From Mycolicibacterium anyangense (GTDB taxonomy: Bacteria > Actinomycetota > Actinomycetes > Mycobacteriales > Mycobacteriaceae): a stretch of DNA of 64,000 nucleotides. Positions 47,694-55,717 of this stretch are shown here, in pieces. The translations under genes were made by a program, and so were the position numbers. A model generated the notes under the pieces. The model was given only the letters and a program-made list of their open reading frames with translations. It had not been told where the DNA came from and did not search any database. The stretch spans positions 248,001-312,000 of the forward strand of contig NZ_AP022620.1 in NCBI RefSeq assembly GCF_010731855.1. Reading direction: 5' to 3'. The first letter of the stretch is position 1. Each line of letters opens with the position of its first letter.

Positions 47694-49226
47694 CTACTTC
47701 TTCTTGCCGACCAGGGCATCCACCGGGTCGGGTGCGCCGTCGCGGTCCTTGACCACCCGGTAGGCCAGGTAGCCGACCACGAGGGTGGCGACGGTGAAGA
47801 TCGGCGCGAAGTACTGCAGGAACAGCGAGTCACCGGCGGGGTTGTAGACCTCCTGGCGCGGCCAGCCGATGTTGATCACCAGCAGTCCGCCCATGACCAC
47901 GGCGACCAGGTTCACCGGGATGCCCCATTTGCCCAGGTCCATCACCGGCGGTCCGTAGGACAGGCTGGTGCCCCGCAGCCGGTGGATGAGCGCGGGCACG
48001 GTGACCATCAGGTAGGCCAGGTAGACGATCACCACCGAGACCGAGGCGATCGCGGCGAACACGCTGGACTGGCCCAGGTTCACCAGCAGCACGCCGATAG
48101 CCAGCACGCTGACCGCGATACCGGTGATGACCGGGGTGCCGGTGCGCTTGTTGACCTTGGCCAGGAAGGTGCCGAACGGCAGCCGGTTGTCGCGGGCCAT
48201 CGAGAACATCACCCGGGATGCCGACGCCTGGATAGCCAGCGTGGCCGAGAACATCGCAACGGCGACCAGGCCCAGCAGCGTCTTGCCCAGCCAGGTGTCG
48301 AGCTGGCTCTCGATCACCCACGCCATCCCGCCGGTGGCCAGGTCGTCACCGAGCGCCGGCGCGGACATCAATGCGGCCAGGATCATCAGACCGCCGCCGA
48401 CGAAGGACACCAGAAGTGCGTTGACGATCGCCTTGGGGGCGGTGCGGCGAGGGTCCCTGGTTTCCTCGGAAAGCTCTGCGGCGCTGTCGAATCCGTACAT
48501 CACGTAGGCCGCCATGAGCATCGAGGCCAGGAAGGCGGGCAGGTAGTGGATACCGCTGCCATGGCCGCCGGTGTCCAGGACTGCCTTGGCGGGGCTGCGC
48601 TCGGCGGTGAAGAACATCGCGGCGATGATCAGCACCACGCCGATGATCTCGATGGTGACACCGGTGACGGTGATACGGGCCATGAACTTGACCCCGGCGG
48701 CACTGATGATCGTGCACAGGATGATCGTGATGGAGCCCAGGATGATGCCGTTGGTGGCACCGTCGACCGACAAGGGGTCGATGTCGGTGCCGACCAGCTG
48801 GAAGCCGCTCCAGATCGGCGGCAGCACGGTCTGCATCGCGATCGCCAGTGCGGCAATGCTGACGATGTAGCCGATCAGCATGAACCAACCGGCGAACCAG
48901 CCGACCGCGTTGCCGGCCAGCCGCCGCGACCACTGGTAGATCGCCCCTGCGACGGGGAACTTGCCGGACAGTTCGGCGAACACCAGACACACGCAGAACT
49001 GGCAGACGAACACGATCGGCCAGGTGAAGAAGAAGGCCGGGCCGCCGAGCGCGAAGCCCAGCGGGAAGAAAGCGAATACTGTCGTCAGGATCGAGACGAA
49101 GGAAAAGCCCGAGGCGAACGCGGCATAGCCGCCGATACCGCGGTGCAGTTCCTGGGTATAGCCCAGCTCGGAGAGGGTGTCGGCGTCCTCCTGGGACGAG
49201 ATCGCCGGATCGAAGGTTCTAGTCAT
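47694..49226 (-). CDS. APC-family amino-acid/amine permease
   Basis: 510 residues with 12 membrane segments. The N-terminal LSELGYTQELHRGIGGYAAFA and GFSFVSILTTVFAFFPLGFA, GAIYQWSRRLAGNAVGWFAG, and YGFDSAAELSEETRDPRRTAPKA match the amino acid/choline/GABA permease branch. The C-terminus is basic (GKKK). The substrate is probably an amino acid or biogenic amine; no catabolic enzyme is adjacent to refine this. Confidence 0.88.
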   Translation of the reverse strand: MTRTFDPAISSQEDADTLSELGYTQELHRGIGGYAAFASGFSFVSILTTVFAFFPLGFALGGPAFFFTWPIVFVCQFCVCLVFAELSGKFPVAGAIYQWSRRLAGNAVGWFAGWFMLIGYIVSIAALAIAMQTVLPPIWSGFQLVGTDIDPLSVDGATNGIILGSITIILCTIISAAGVKFMARITVTGVTIEIIGVVLIIAAMFFTAERSPAKAVLDTGGHGSGIHYLPAFLASMLMAAYVMYGFDSAAELSEETRDPRRTAPKAIVNALLVSFVGGGLMILAALMSAPALGDDLATGGMAWVIESQLDTWLGKTLLGLVAVAMFSATLAIQASASRVMFSMARDNRLPFGTFLAKVNKRTGTPVITGIAVSVLAIGVLLVNLGQSSVFAAIASVSVVIVYLAYLMVTVPALIHRLRGTSLSYGPPVMDLGKWGIPVNLVAVVMGGLLVINIGWPRQEVYNPAGDSLFLQYFAPIFTVATLVVGYLAYRVVKDRDGAPDPVDALVGKKK

Positions 49227-49395
49227 GTGCGGGTACTCCTGGGAATCGGGGACGGCCGGATCGCCATTGACCCGGAGCGAATAACTGTCATGTGACAGAA
49301 ATTTAGGTCAGGTGTTTGTCGGGGCGGTTTCGTCGACATCACATTCGCGTGACCAGTCCAAGGTCACCCGGGCCGCGGCCAACCAGGCGACAATC

Positions 49396-50451
49396 ATGGT
49401 CATGCCCGCCGAATCGGAGTCCACCCGCGGCATCGTCGCGACCGTCGCCGAGATCGAGGCTGCCGCGGACGAGGCGACCCTGCGCGCGGCCGTGAAACGC
49501 GCCCAACAGGTGGTTGGCGCGGAACTGGCCCGGCACATGCCCACCCTGGCGCTGGCCGCCGGCTGGTCGGAGGCGATGCGCAGCACGGTCGCCACGGCCG
49601 CCCGGCTGGTCGCCACGACGGCCGAGGGGCCGCAGCCGCGCTGGACGTGGTTCGTCTCCGGCAGTGTGGGCCGCGGGGAAGCGGTGCCCGGGTCCGATGT
49701 CGAGACGCTGGTGGCGCTGGCCGACGATGTCGACGACGAGGGCAAAACCCACGCGTTGACGCTGGCCGCCGAGGTGCACGCGCTGCTCGAGGCGTGCGGG
49801 CTGCAACTGGACGACAACGGCGTGCTGGCCAGTCGGCTGCGGTTCTGCCGACGCGACGCCAGCTGGGCCGACGGTATCGAACGGTGGGCCGCCGAACCCG
49901 ACCTGGATCGTGGGGTGGTGATGCTGGGCCTGCTGGCCGATGCCTGGAGTGTCACCGAGACCGAGCGCCACGAGCGACTGCGTCCACACGCGATCGCCGC
50001 CGCCCGTCGCCACCCGATCGCGCTCAAGTCGATGGTGCAGGACGCCACCTTTGTGCGCGCATCGATCCCGTCGCGGTTGCGCATCTTCGCGACCCAGGTG
50101 GACCGGGCCGATCTCAAGGCAGCGGTGATCGACCCGATCGTGAAGATCGCCCGCTGGGGCGCGCTGTCGGCGAACTCCGACGCACTGACGACCATGGAAC
50201 GTCTCAACGACGCGGCCGCGGCCTCGGTACTCGAGACCGATGATGCGTCGAGCCTGCGGGATTGCTACGTGGCGCTGTCGCGGATCCGCTGGCGCCTGCG
50301 CACCCAGCCCTGGCTGGCGGGAACGCCGGTCGACGACGTGGTGTCGATGGCGGAACTGGCGCCCCAGGAACGGGCCACACTGCGCACGGTGTCCCGTGAG
50401 GTCAGCGGTATCCGGCGCAAGCTGAACTTCCTGTCCTCGATACCGCAGTGA
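49396..50451 (+). CDS. Putative nucleotidyltransferase (GlnD/DUF294-like), Fic partner
   Basis: About 351 residues. It contains a Pol-beta-type nucleotidyltransferase signature, FVSGSVGRGEAVPGSDVETL: Gly-Ser at 89-90, Arg-x-Glu, then Ser-Asp101-x-Glu103. The second acidic residue is Glu rather than the usual Asp. A helical C-terminal part (LRDCYVALSRIRWRLRTQPW) resembles the DUF294_C/GlnD helical domain. ATG 49396 or 49402 is possible. The stop overlaps the Fic gene start (GTGA), so the two are made together. It is inferred to transfer a nucleotide to a protein or other target. Function is unknown. Confidence 0.68.
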   Translation: MVMPAESESTRGIVATVAEIEAAADEATLRAAVKRAQQVVGAELARHMPTLALAAGWSEAMRSTVATAARLVATTAEGPQPRWTWFVSGSVGRGEAVPGSDVETLVALADDVDDEGKTHALTLAAEVHALLEACGLQLDDNGVLASRLRFCRRDASWADGIERWAAEPDLDRGVVMLGLLADAWSVTETERHERLRPHAIAAARRHPIALKSMVQDATFVRASIPSRLRIFATQVDRADLKAAVIDPIVKIARWGALSANSDALTTMERLNDAAAASVLETDDASSLRDCYVALSRIRWRLRTQPWLAGTPVDDVVSMAELAPQERATLRTVSREVSGIRRKLNFLSSIPQ

Positions 50452-51269
50452 CGATGGATCCTCGCGACCGGCTCGCACCACACCTTCGTCACGGCCTGGA
50501 GCAAACCGTTGCCGCCCAGCGACTCGAGGGCTGGCGACCCGAGGACGCCCACCTCGCCGCCTTGGCCGAATTGCTCTCGGGGGAGCGCACATTCGCCGGA
50601 TATCTCGCCGAGTATCGGGCGCACCATCCGCCGCCGCAGCCTGCGCGGCGGCGGATCCTGGCGCGGCGGCGGCCCTACCTGATCCCGGGGACGACGATGC
50701 TGCGCAACAACTTCGGCACCGAGGCCCCCGAGGTGCTGGCCGATCTGGAATTCGTCGCCACCGCCGGGCGCACCGCCCAGTGGCATCAGCATCTTGCCTC
50801 CGGTGCGGCCAGCGTCGCGGACCTCGACGTCTGCGCCGTGCACCAGCACGTGTTCGCCGACGTTTACGCCTGGGCCGGGCGGGTGCGGGTCACCGAGTTA
50901 CGCCGCGGCGAGACGGTGTTCGCCTGGCAGGCCGACCTCGGAGCTGCGGTCGCCGAGCTGGACATCCGCGCCCGCAGCCTGCCCGGGGAGTTCGGCCCGC
51001 CCGACACCGCACGGTTGGCCTACGAGTTCGCCCGCTGGTATGCCGATTACAACCAGGTGCACCCGTTCCGGGAGGGCAACGGCCGCACCGGCACGCTGCT
51101 ACTACACACTCTCGCCGCGCTGTGCGGTCACCGGCTGGACCTCTCCACGGTCAGCCGGGCGCAGTGGTACGCCGCCTCGCGCGACAGCATGCCGTTTCGG
51201 CGTGGGGGAGAGGCCAACCACCGGCCATTCCTTCCGGTATTCCTCAACGCCCTGTCGGCGGCTGAATAG
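50448..51269 (+). CDS. Fic-family AMP transferase with N-terminal inhibitory helix
   Basis: 273 residues. The Fic motif is complete, HPFREGNGRTG at 205-215, with His205 catalytic and Arg213 for the ATP gamma-phosphate. Before it lies an N-terminal module of about 60 residues, AAQRLEGWRPEDAHLAALAE then LLSGERTFAGYLAEYRA, resembling the VbhA antitoxin; Glu27-Gly28 fit the (S/T)xxxE(G/N) inhibitory motif except that Ala23 replaces Ser/Thr. It therefore looks like a self-inhibited AMPylator. The GTG start overlaps the nucleotidyltransferase stop. Confidence 0.85.
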   Translation: MTMDPRDRLAPHLRHGLEQTVAAQRLEGWRPEDAHLAALAELLSGERTFAGYLAEYRAHHPPPQPARRRILARRRPYLIPGTTMLRNNFGTEAPEVLADLEFVATAGRTAQWHQHLASGAASVADLDVCAVHQHVFADVYAWAGRVRVTELRRGETVFAWQADLGAAVAELDIRARSLPGEFGPPDTARLAYEFARWYADYNQVHPFREGNGRTGTLLLHTLAALCGHRLDLSTVSRAQWYAASRDSMPFRRGGEANHRPFLPVFLNALSAAE

Positions 51270-51309
51270 CTATCTGGTCCAGCCGCTTTCAGTGCTTATT
51301 CGTGAGCTC

Positions 51310-51447
51310 TCAGTGGCGAGCCGGGTCGTTGGCGCCGCAGGTGCACCACTGGGCCGGCGGCACGGAACTCTTGACGTCGGCGACGTGTTCGCCGCAGCCG
51401 GCCCAGGTGGTCTTGTGGCAACTCGGGCATTCAACGGGATAGCACAT
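51310..51447 (-). CDS. 45-residue cysteine-rich zinc-ribbon protein
   Basis: Very small gene. The product begins CYPVECPSCHKTTWAGCGEH and ends with QWCTCGANDPARH: CPSC and CTCG pairs, plus extra Cys and His, are consistent with a zinc ribbon. GAGGAG lies 8 nt before the ATG, which argues that it is real. It is divergent from the CsoR-family gene, and the TACCC-N4-GGGTA operators lie between them, so it is probably in the same regulon. Function is unknown; metal or sulfur handling is plausible. Confidence 0.72.
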   Translation of the reverse strand: MCYPVECPSCHKTTWAGCGEHVADVKSSVPPAQWCTCGANDPARH

Positions 51448-51528
51448 GATCACTCCTCTGCTTCTGAAGGCTATGCGTGGGCGGTGTCTTTACGCGCGGC
51501 AATGGTCGCACGAACTCCTCCAGTGTAG

Positions 51529-51918
<390 letters not shown>

Positions 51919-51946
51919 ACTACATCAACTCAAGGGGGAGTGACAC

Positions 51947-52360
51947 ATGGGTATCGCGCTGTCGACCACGGTGCGCGGATCCTTCGACGACACCGTCGCG
52001 CGGACCCGCGAGGCGTTGGCCGCCCAGGGATTCGGCGTACTGACCGAGATCGACATGAAGGCCACGTTCAGCAAGAAGCTGGGCGAGGCGGCCGGTGACG
52101 AACTCGGCGAGTACCTCATCCTCGGCGCCTGCAACCCGCCGCTGGCGCACCGCGCCGTCGGCATCGACCGCCAGATCGGCTTGCTGCTGCCCTGCAACGT
52201 CGTGGTGCGCACCGACCCGGACCATCAGGGATCGGTCGTCGTCGAAGCGATGAACCCCCAGCTGCTGGTCGAGGTCACCGCCGAGCCTGAATTGCGGGCG
52301 GTCGCCGACGAGGTGGGCGCCAAACTGCAGTCGGCGATCGACTCCCTCGGTGATTCCTAG
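51947..52360 (+). CDS. DUF302 protein
   Basis: 137 residues. DUF302 landmarks: FDDTVARTREALAAQGFGVL then TEIDMKATFSKKLG, YLILGACNPPLAHRA, and LLLPCNVVVR. There is no signal peptide, so it is cytoplasmic. Family function is unknown; it is often found beside metal or redox genes. Two cysteines (GACNPP, LPCNV) match conserved positions. AGGGGGAG precedes the ATG. It overlaps the response-regulator gene by 11 nt. Confidence 0.85.
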   Translation: MGIALSTTVRGSFDDTVARTREALAAQGFGVLTEIDMKATFSKKLGEAAGDELGEYLILGACNPPLAHRAVGIDRQIGLLLPCNVVVRTDPDHQGSVVVEAMNPQLLVEVTAEPELRAVADEVGAKLQSAIDSLGDS

Positions 52361-53066
52361 ATCCACCTGCGCCCACCGGGCCCTCGTCGTCGACGACGAG
52401 ACCGCCCTGGCCGACGTCGTCGCCAACTACCTGGAACGCGAACACTTCGAGGTCGCCTCGGCCGGGACAGGGGAAGACGCGCTGCGGCTGGCCCGGGAGA
52501 CCGACCCCGACGTGGTGGTCCTGGATCTGAGCCTGCCCGGAATCGACGGCATCGAGGTCTGCCGGCAGTTGCGGACGTTCTCCGACGCCTACGTGGTGAT
52601 GCTGACTGCTCGGGACACCGAGGTGGACACCATCGTCGGACTGTCGGTGGGTGCCGACGACTACATGACCAAGCCGTTCAGCCCCCGCGAGCTGGTTGCC
52701 CGGGTGCAGGCGATGCTGCGGCGGCCGCGCACATCATCGGGCGGGTCAGCTGCCGTCGAACCGCCGCCGCGGGTCTTCGGGGATCTGCGCATCGACGTCG
52801 CCGGCCGCGAAGTGTGGGTGGGTCCGGAGGCGATCATGTTGACGCGCACGGAGTTCGACGTACTGGCCGCCTTGTCGGGTCGCCCTGGTCTGGTGTTCAC
52901 CCGCCGTCTGCTGCTGGAAGCGGTTTGGGGCGACAACTGGGTGGGCAACGATCATCTGATCGACGTCCACATCGGCCATCTGCGCCGCAAGCTCGGCGAT
53001 GATCCCGGGCGTCCGCGGTATGTGCTGACGGTCCGCGGAGTCGGCTACCGGATGGGCAGTGGCTGA
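52350..53066 (+). CDS. OmpR-family response regulator
   Basis: 238 residues from GTG 52350, inside the end of the DUF302 gene. The receiver has acidic DDE near residue 16, phospho-Asp59 in VVVLDLSLPG, Thr in MLTARD and Lys in MTKPFSP. The C-terminal winged helix has LTRTEFDVLAALS, LLLEAVWGDNWVG and RRKLGDDPGRPRYVLTVRG. It is coupled to the kinase by TGATG. Its target genes are probably the flanking stress genes, by inference. Confidence 0.92.
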   Translation: MIPRSTCAHRALVVDDETALADVVANYLEREHFEVASAGTGEDALRLARETDPDVVVLDLSLPGIDGIEVCRQLRTFSDAYVVMLTARDTEVDTIVGLSVGADDYMTKPFSPRELVARVQAMLRRPRTSSGGSAAVEPPPRVFGDLRIDVAGREVWVGPEAIMLTRTEFDVLAALSGRPGLVFTRRLLLEAVWGDNWVGNDHLIDVHIGHLRRKLGDDPGRPRYVLTVRGVGYRMGSG

Positions 53067-54202
53067 TGAGCCCAGAGGGCAGGTCGATGAGCCGCTCACG
53101 GGGGCTGGCCGGGCGGCTGTTGCTGGCCCAGGCACTGGTTCTCGTCGCATTCGCCGCGACGACCGCGGTGGTGGCGATCGTCGTCGGCCCGCCGCTGTTC
53201 CGCGAACACCTTCGGCGCGCCGGCATCCCGACCGACTCCCACGAGCAGTTCCACGCCGAGCAGGCCTACACCTACGCGACGGCGATTTCGGTCGCCGTCG
53301 CCGTCGCCGCCGCGGCGCTGACCGCGCTGGTGGTCACCTGGTACGTCAGCCGCCGCCTGCAGCGATCCCTCTCCGAGGTTGCGGCGGCGGCCAGCCGCAT
53401 CGCCGACGGGCACTACGACGTCGCGGTGTCGCCGCCGCGGCTGGGCGCCGACTTCGACTCGCTGGCAGCCGCCTTCAATGCGATGGCGGCACGGCTGGAA
53501 GCTGTCGAGAGCACCCGCAAACAGCTGCTCGGCGACCTCGCGCACGAGATCCGAACTCCGGTGTCGGTTCTGCAGGCCTACCTCGAGGCAATTGAAGACG
53601 GCGTCAAACCTCTTGACGCCGAGTCGATGTCGGTGATGCGCGATCAGGCTGGGCGGCTGGTCAGACTGTCCGAGGACGTCAATGCGCTGGCGCAAGCCGA
53701 GGAGGTCAGGACGATCTCGCGCGGCCGGGTCGACGCCGAAACCTTTGTGGGCCGGGCGCTGCTGGCGGTGGCCGATCGTGCCACCGCCAGCGGTATCAGC
53801 CTGCACTCGAGCGTCGCCGCCGATGCCCGATGGCTGTGGATCGACGCTGACCGTCTCGGTCAGGTGGTCGGCAACCTGCTCGACAACGCGCTACGGCACA
53901 CCCCCGCCGGCGGACGCATCGACGTCACGGTGCGCGCCGCCGACGGCATGACCGTGATCACCGTCGCCGACACCGGGGAAGGGATAGCGGCCGAGCACCT
54001 GCCGCACCTGTTCGAACGTTTCTACCGGGTGGACCCGGCCCGCGGCCGTACCCAGGGTGGAAGTGGCATCGGGCTGGCCATCGCGAAAGCACTCGTTGAG
54101 GCCCACGACGGACTGATCACCGTCCGCAGCAGCGGAGCGGGAACCGGCACCGTGTTCACCATCGAACTGCCGGGGGCCCCCACTCCCGTCGCGAGCTCGT
54201 AG
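53066..54202 (+). CDS. Sensor histidine kinase
   Basis: 378 residues. Two membrane helices (about 15-42 and 75-98) enclose a short sensor loop of roughly 30 residues (REHLRRAGIPTDSHEQFHAE). A HAMP linker follows, then the H-box DLAHEIRTPVSVLQ with His about 160, N-box NLLDNALRHTPAGG, G1 ADTGEGI, F-box FERFYRVD, and G2 GGSGIGLAI. The small His-containing loop limits the signal to a small ligand, metal or membrane cue. Confidence 0.92.
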   Translation: MSPEGRSMSRSRGLAGRLLLAQALVLVAFAATTAVVAIVVGPPLFREHLRRAGIPTDSHEQFHAEQAYTYATAISVAVAVAAAALTALVVTWYVSRRLQRSLSEVAAAASRIADGHYDVAVSPPRLGADFDSLAAAFNAMAARLEAVESTRKQLLGDLAHEIRTPVSVLQAYLEAIEDGVKPLDAESMSVMRDQAGRLVRLSEDVNALAQAEEVRTISRGRVDAETFVGRALLAVADRATASGISLHSSVAADARWLWIDADRLGQVVGNLLDNALRHTPAGGRIDVTVRAADGMTVITVADTGEGIAAEHLPHLFERFYRVDPARGRTQGGSGIGLAIAKALVEAHDGLITVRSSGAGTGTVFTIELPGAPTPVASS

Positions 54203-54213
54203 TCGGCCGCGTC

Positions 54214-54879
54214 CTAGAGCGAGCTGAGGATCGTGTTCATCTGGTCGATCTCCTTCTGCTGACTCTGCGCGATCGACTTGGCCAGCGCTACGGTGGCCGG
54301 GTACTCGCCGGCACCGATCTCCTTCTGCGCCATGATGATTGCGCCCTGATGGTGCTGGATCATCTGAGTCAGGAACAGCCGGCTCGCCGCGGTGCCCTGC
54401 GCTTCGCGCAAGGCAGCCATATCCGCCTGGGACATCATCCCCATGCCCGCACCCATGTCGCCCATGTCGTGGCCGGGCATTCCCGGCATCCCCGGCATGT
54501 CATCCATTCCGCCCCCGGGCGTCATCGGCATCGAGGACACGCCCCACTGCGCCAACCATCCCTGCATCTGCTGGATCTCCGGCCCCTGTGCTGCCTTGAT
54601 CTGATTGGCCAGTGTGACCACCCGTGGATCGATGCCCTGCTTGCCCAGAATGTCGTCGCTCATCTCGATCGCCTGCTGGTGGTGCGGGATCATCTGCTGG
54701 GTGAACATCACGTCGGAGTTGTTGTGCGCCGCCGTGTTCGGCGCCGTCGAACTCGCCGCCGCGCTGGCAGAAGCGGGGGCGCTGCCGGTCGCGGTGGTCT
54801 TGCCGGCGCCACCACATGCGGTCAACGTGATCAGTGCCGCCATGGCCACGCCTGCCACCGTCACGGAACGGGTGTTCAT
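54214..54879 (-). CDS. DUF305 lipoprotein, Met/His-rich
   Basis: 221 residues. Lipobox LTACGG follows a hydrophobic signal, so it is a predicted lipoprotein. Two DUF305 repeats are visible: MFTQQMIPHHQQAIEMSDDI and LFLTQMIQHHQGAIIMAQKE. Between them lies a Met-rich stretch (MDDMPGMPGMPGHDMGDMG) typical of copper-binding linkers. GAGAGGAAG precedes ATG 54879. It ends 11 nt from the kinase stop, facing the operon. The Met/His content points to copper at the cell surface, in tension with the CstR-like repressor. Confidence 0.87.
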   Translation of the reverse strand: MNTRSVTVAGVAMAALITLTACGGAGKTTATGSAPASASAAASSTAPNTAAHNNSDVMFTQQMIPHHQQAIEMSDDILGKQGIDPRVVTLANQIKAAQGPEIQQMQGWLAQWGVSSMPMTPGGGMDDMPGMPGMPGHDMGDMGAGMGMMSQADMAALREAQGTAASRLFLTQMIQHHQGAIIMAQKEIGAGEYPATVALAKSIAQSQQKEIDQMNTILSSL

Positions 54880-55059
54880 CGTGATGCTTCCTCTCACTCG
54901 GTGCGCACGACGAGGTGCCGTGCCTCTTGTCTCGAGGGTTGCCACCGTCATCCCGGCTTTCGCTAGACGTTCGATGAAGATCCGATAAAGGTCGCGGCGG
55001 CGGTGAACTCACTTGCGGCGCCTCGGCGGCGAGGTCTACCATCGGCGATCGTGCACAGC

Positions 55060-55095
55060 ATGCGTCTCGTAGTAGCAACCCACAGCGGGGTCTGA
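55060..55095 (+). CDS. Candidate leader peptide
   Basis: Eleven codons, reading MRLVVATHSGV then TGA, with Leu and three Val. A GTG nine nt upstream is in frame and could also start it. The last codons and the stop lie inside the 5' arm and loop of the following hairpin, as expected for an attenuator. No clear ribosome site is seen, so confidence is moderate. Confidence 0.45.
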   Translation: MRLVVATHSGV

Positions 55096-55120
55096 TCCGG
55101 ACCGACCCCCCGCTGTGGGT
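55078..55120 (+). promoter_or_regulatory. Attenuator-like hairpin before the LeuA-domain gene
   Basis: ACCCACAGCGGGG (55078-55090) and CCCCGCTGTGGGT (55108-55120) form a perfect 13-bp stem with a 17-nt loop. The 5' arm overlaps the leader peptide codons. It lies 53 nt before the LeuA-domain ATG. There is no U run, so control could be of translation rather than termination. Branched-chain-amino-acid attenuation is the natural hypothesis. Confidence 0.6.
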
Positions 55121-55173
55121 CGGAAAGCTACGACGACGTCGGTCATCTCCACCTTCGACGAGAAGACCGCAGC

Positions 55174-55686
55174 ATGAACCCCATCACCACCATCGCCGCC
55201 GAACGTTCACCGCAGTTCTGCGCCCCGTTGCCCCGTGGCGTGCGTGAGGACGCCGAAGCACTGTCCTGGGACGCGTTCACCGCGCGATACAGCCCCAGTG
55301 GCGGTCCGTTGCGGCTTGGCGCCTGGGAATCCGAGCAGACCGGCCGATCCTCGACCCGGCTGGGCCCGCAGGCGTGCACCTTCCGGGCCACCCTGGCAGT
55401 CGGCGACCGCATCGACACCGCCACCGTGCAGGCCAGCGGCCCGCTGGCTGCCCTGACTGCGATGCTCCACGAGCGGGGTATCGGCGTGGAGATGACGTCC
55501 TTCCACCAGTTGCGCTCCGGTAGCGCGGTGGCGACCTTCGTCCGCGGCGGCGACGGCCGAGCTCACCAGTGGGCGATGGGCTGGGCCGAGGACGCCACCC
55601 AGTCGGCGTTGCGCGCCGTCATCGCCTGCGCCAACCGGCTGCTCTCGACCGCCGAAACCGCCGATTGGGCGCGAAAAGCCGAGTAG
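55174..55686 (+). CDS. Stand-alone LeuA allosteric (dimerisation) domain protein
   Basis: 170 residues matching only the C-terminal leucine-sensing domain of 2-isopropylmalate synthase: WDAFTARYSPSGGPLRLGAW, VQASGPLAALTAMLHERGIG, and WAEDATQSALRAVIACANRL. The catalytic TIM barrel is absent, so it cannot make isopropylmalate. It could bind leucine or a related effector, or modulate LeuA or homologues by hetero-assembly. An N-terminal extension of about 30 residues is not recognised. GAGAAG precedes the ATG. A leader peptide and hairpin lie upstream. Confidence 0.75.
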   Translation: MNPITTIAAERSPQFCAPLPRGVREDAEALSWDAFTARYSPSGGPLRLGAWESEQTGRSSTRLGPQACTFRATLAVGDRIDTATVQASGPLAALTAMLHERGIGVEMTSFHQLRSGSAVATFVRGGDGRAHQWAMGWAEDATQSALRAVIACANRLLSTAETADWARKAE

Positions 55687-55717
55687 ATCAAGCCAATTCG
55701 TCGATCTCGGTGACCCG

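Noticed and set aside
46475..47833. 452-codon minus-strand frame over hypE
   Set aside because: It would cross the convergent terminator and lies antisense to an intact hypE.
47670..49295. 541-codon plus-strand frame over the permease
   Set aside because: His/Asp/Gln-rich antisense translation; the permease has 12 helices and family motifs.
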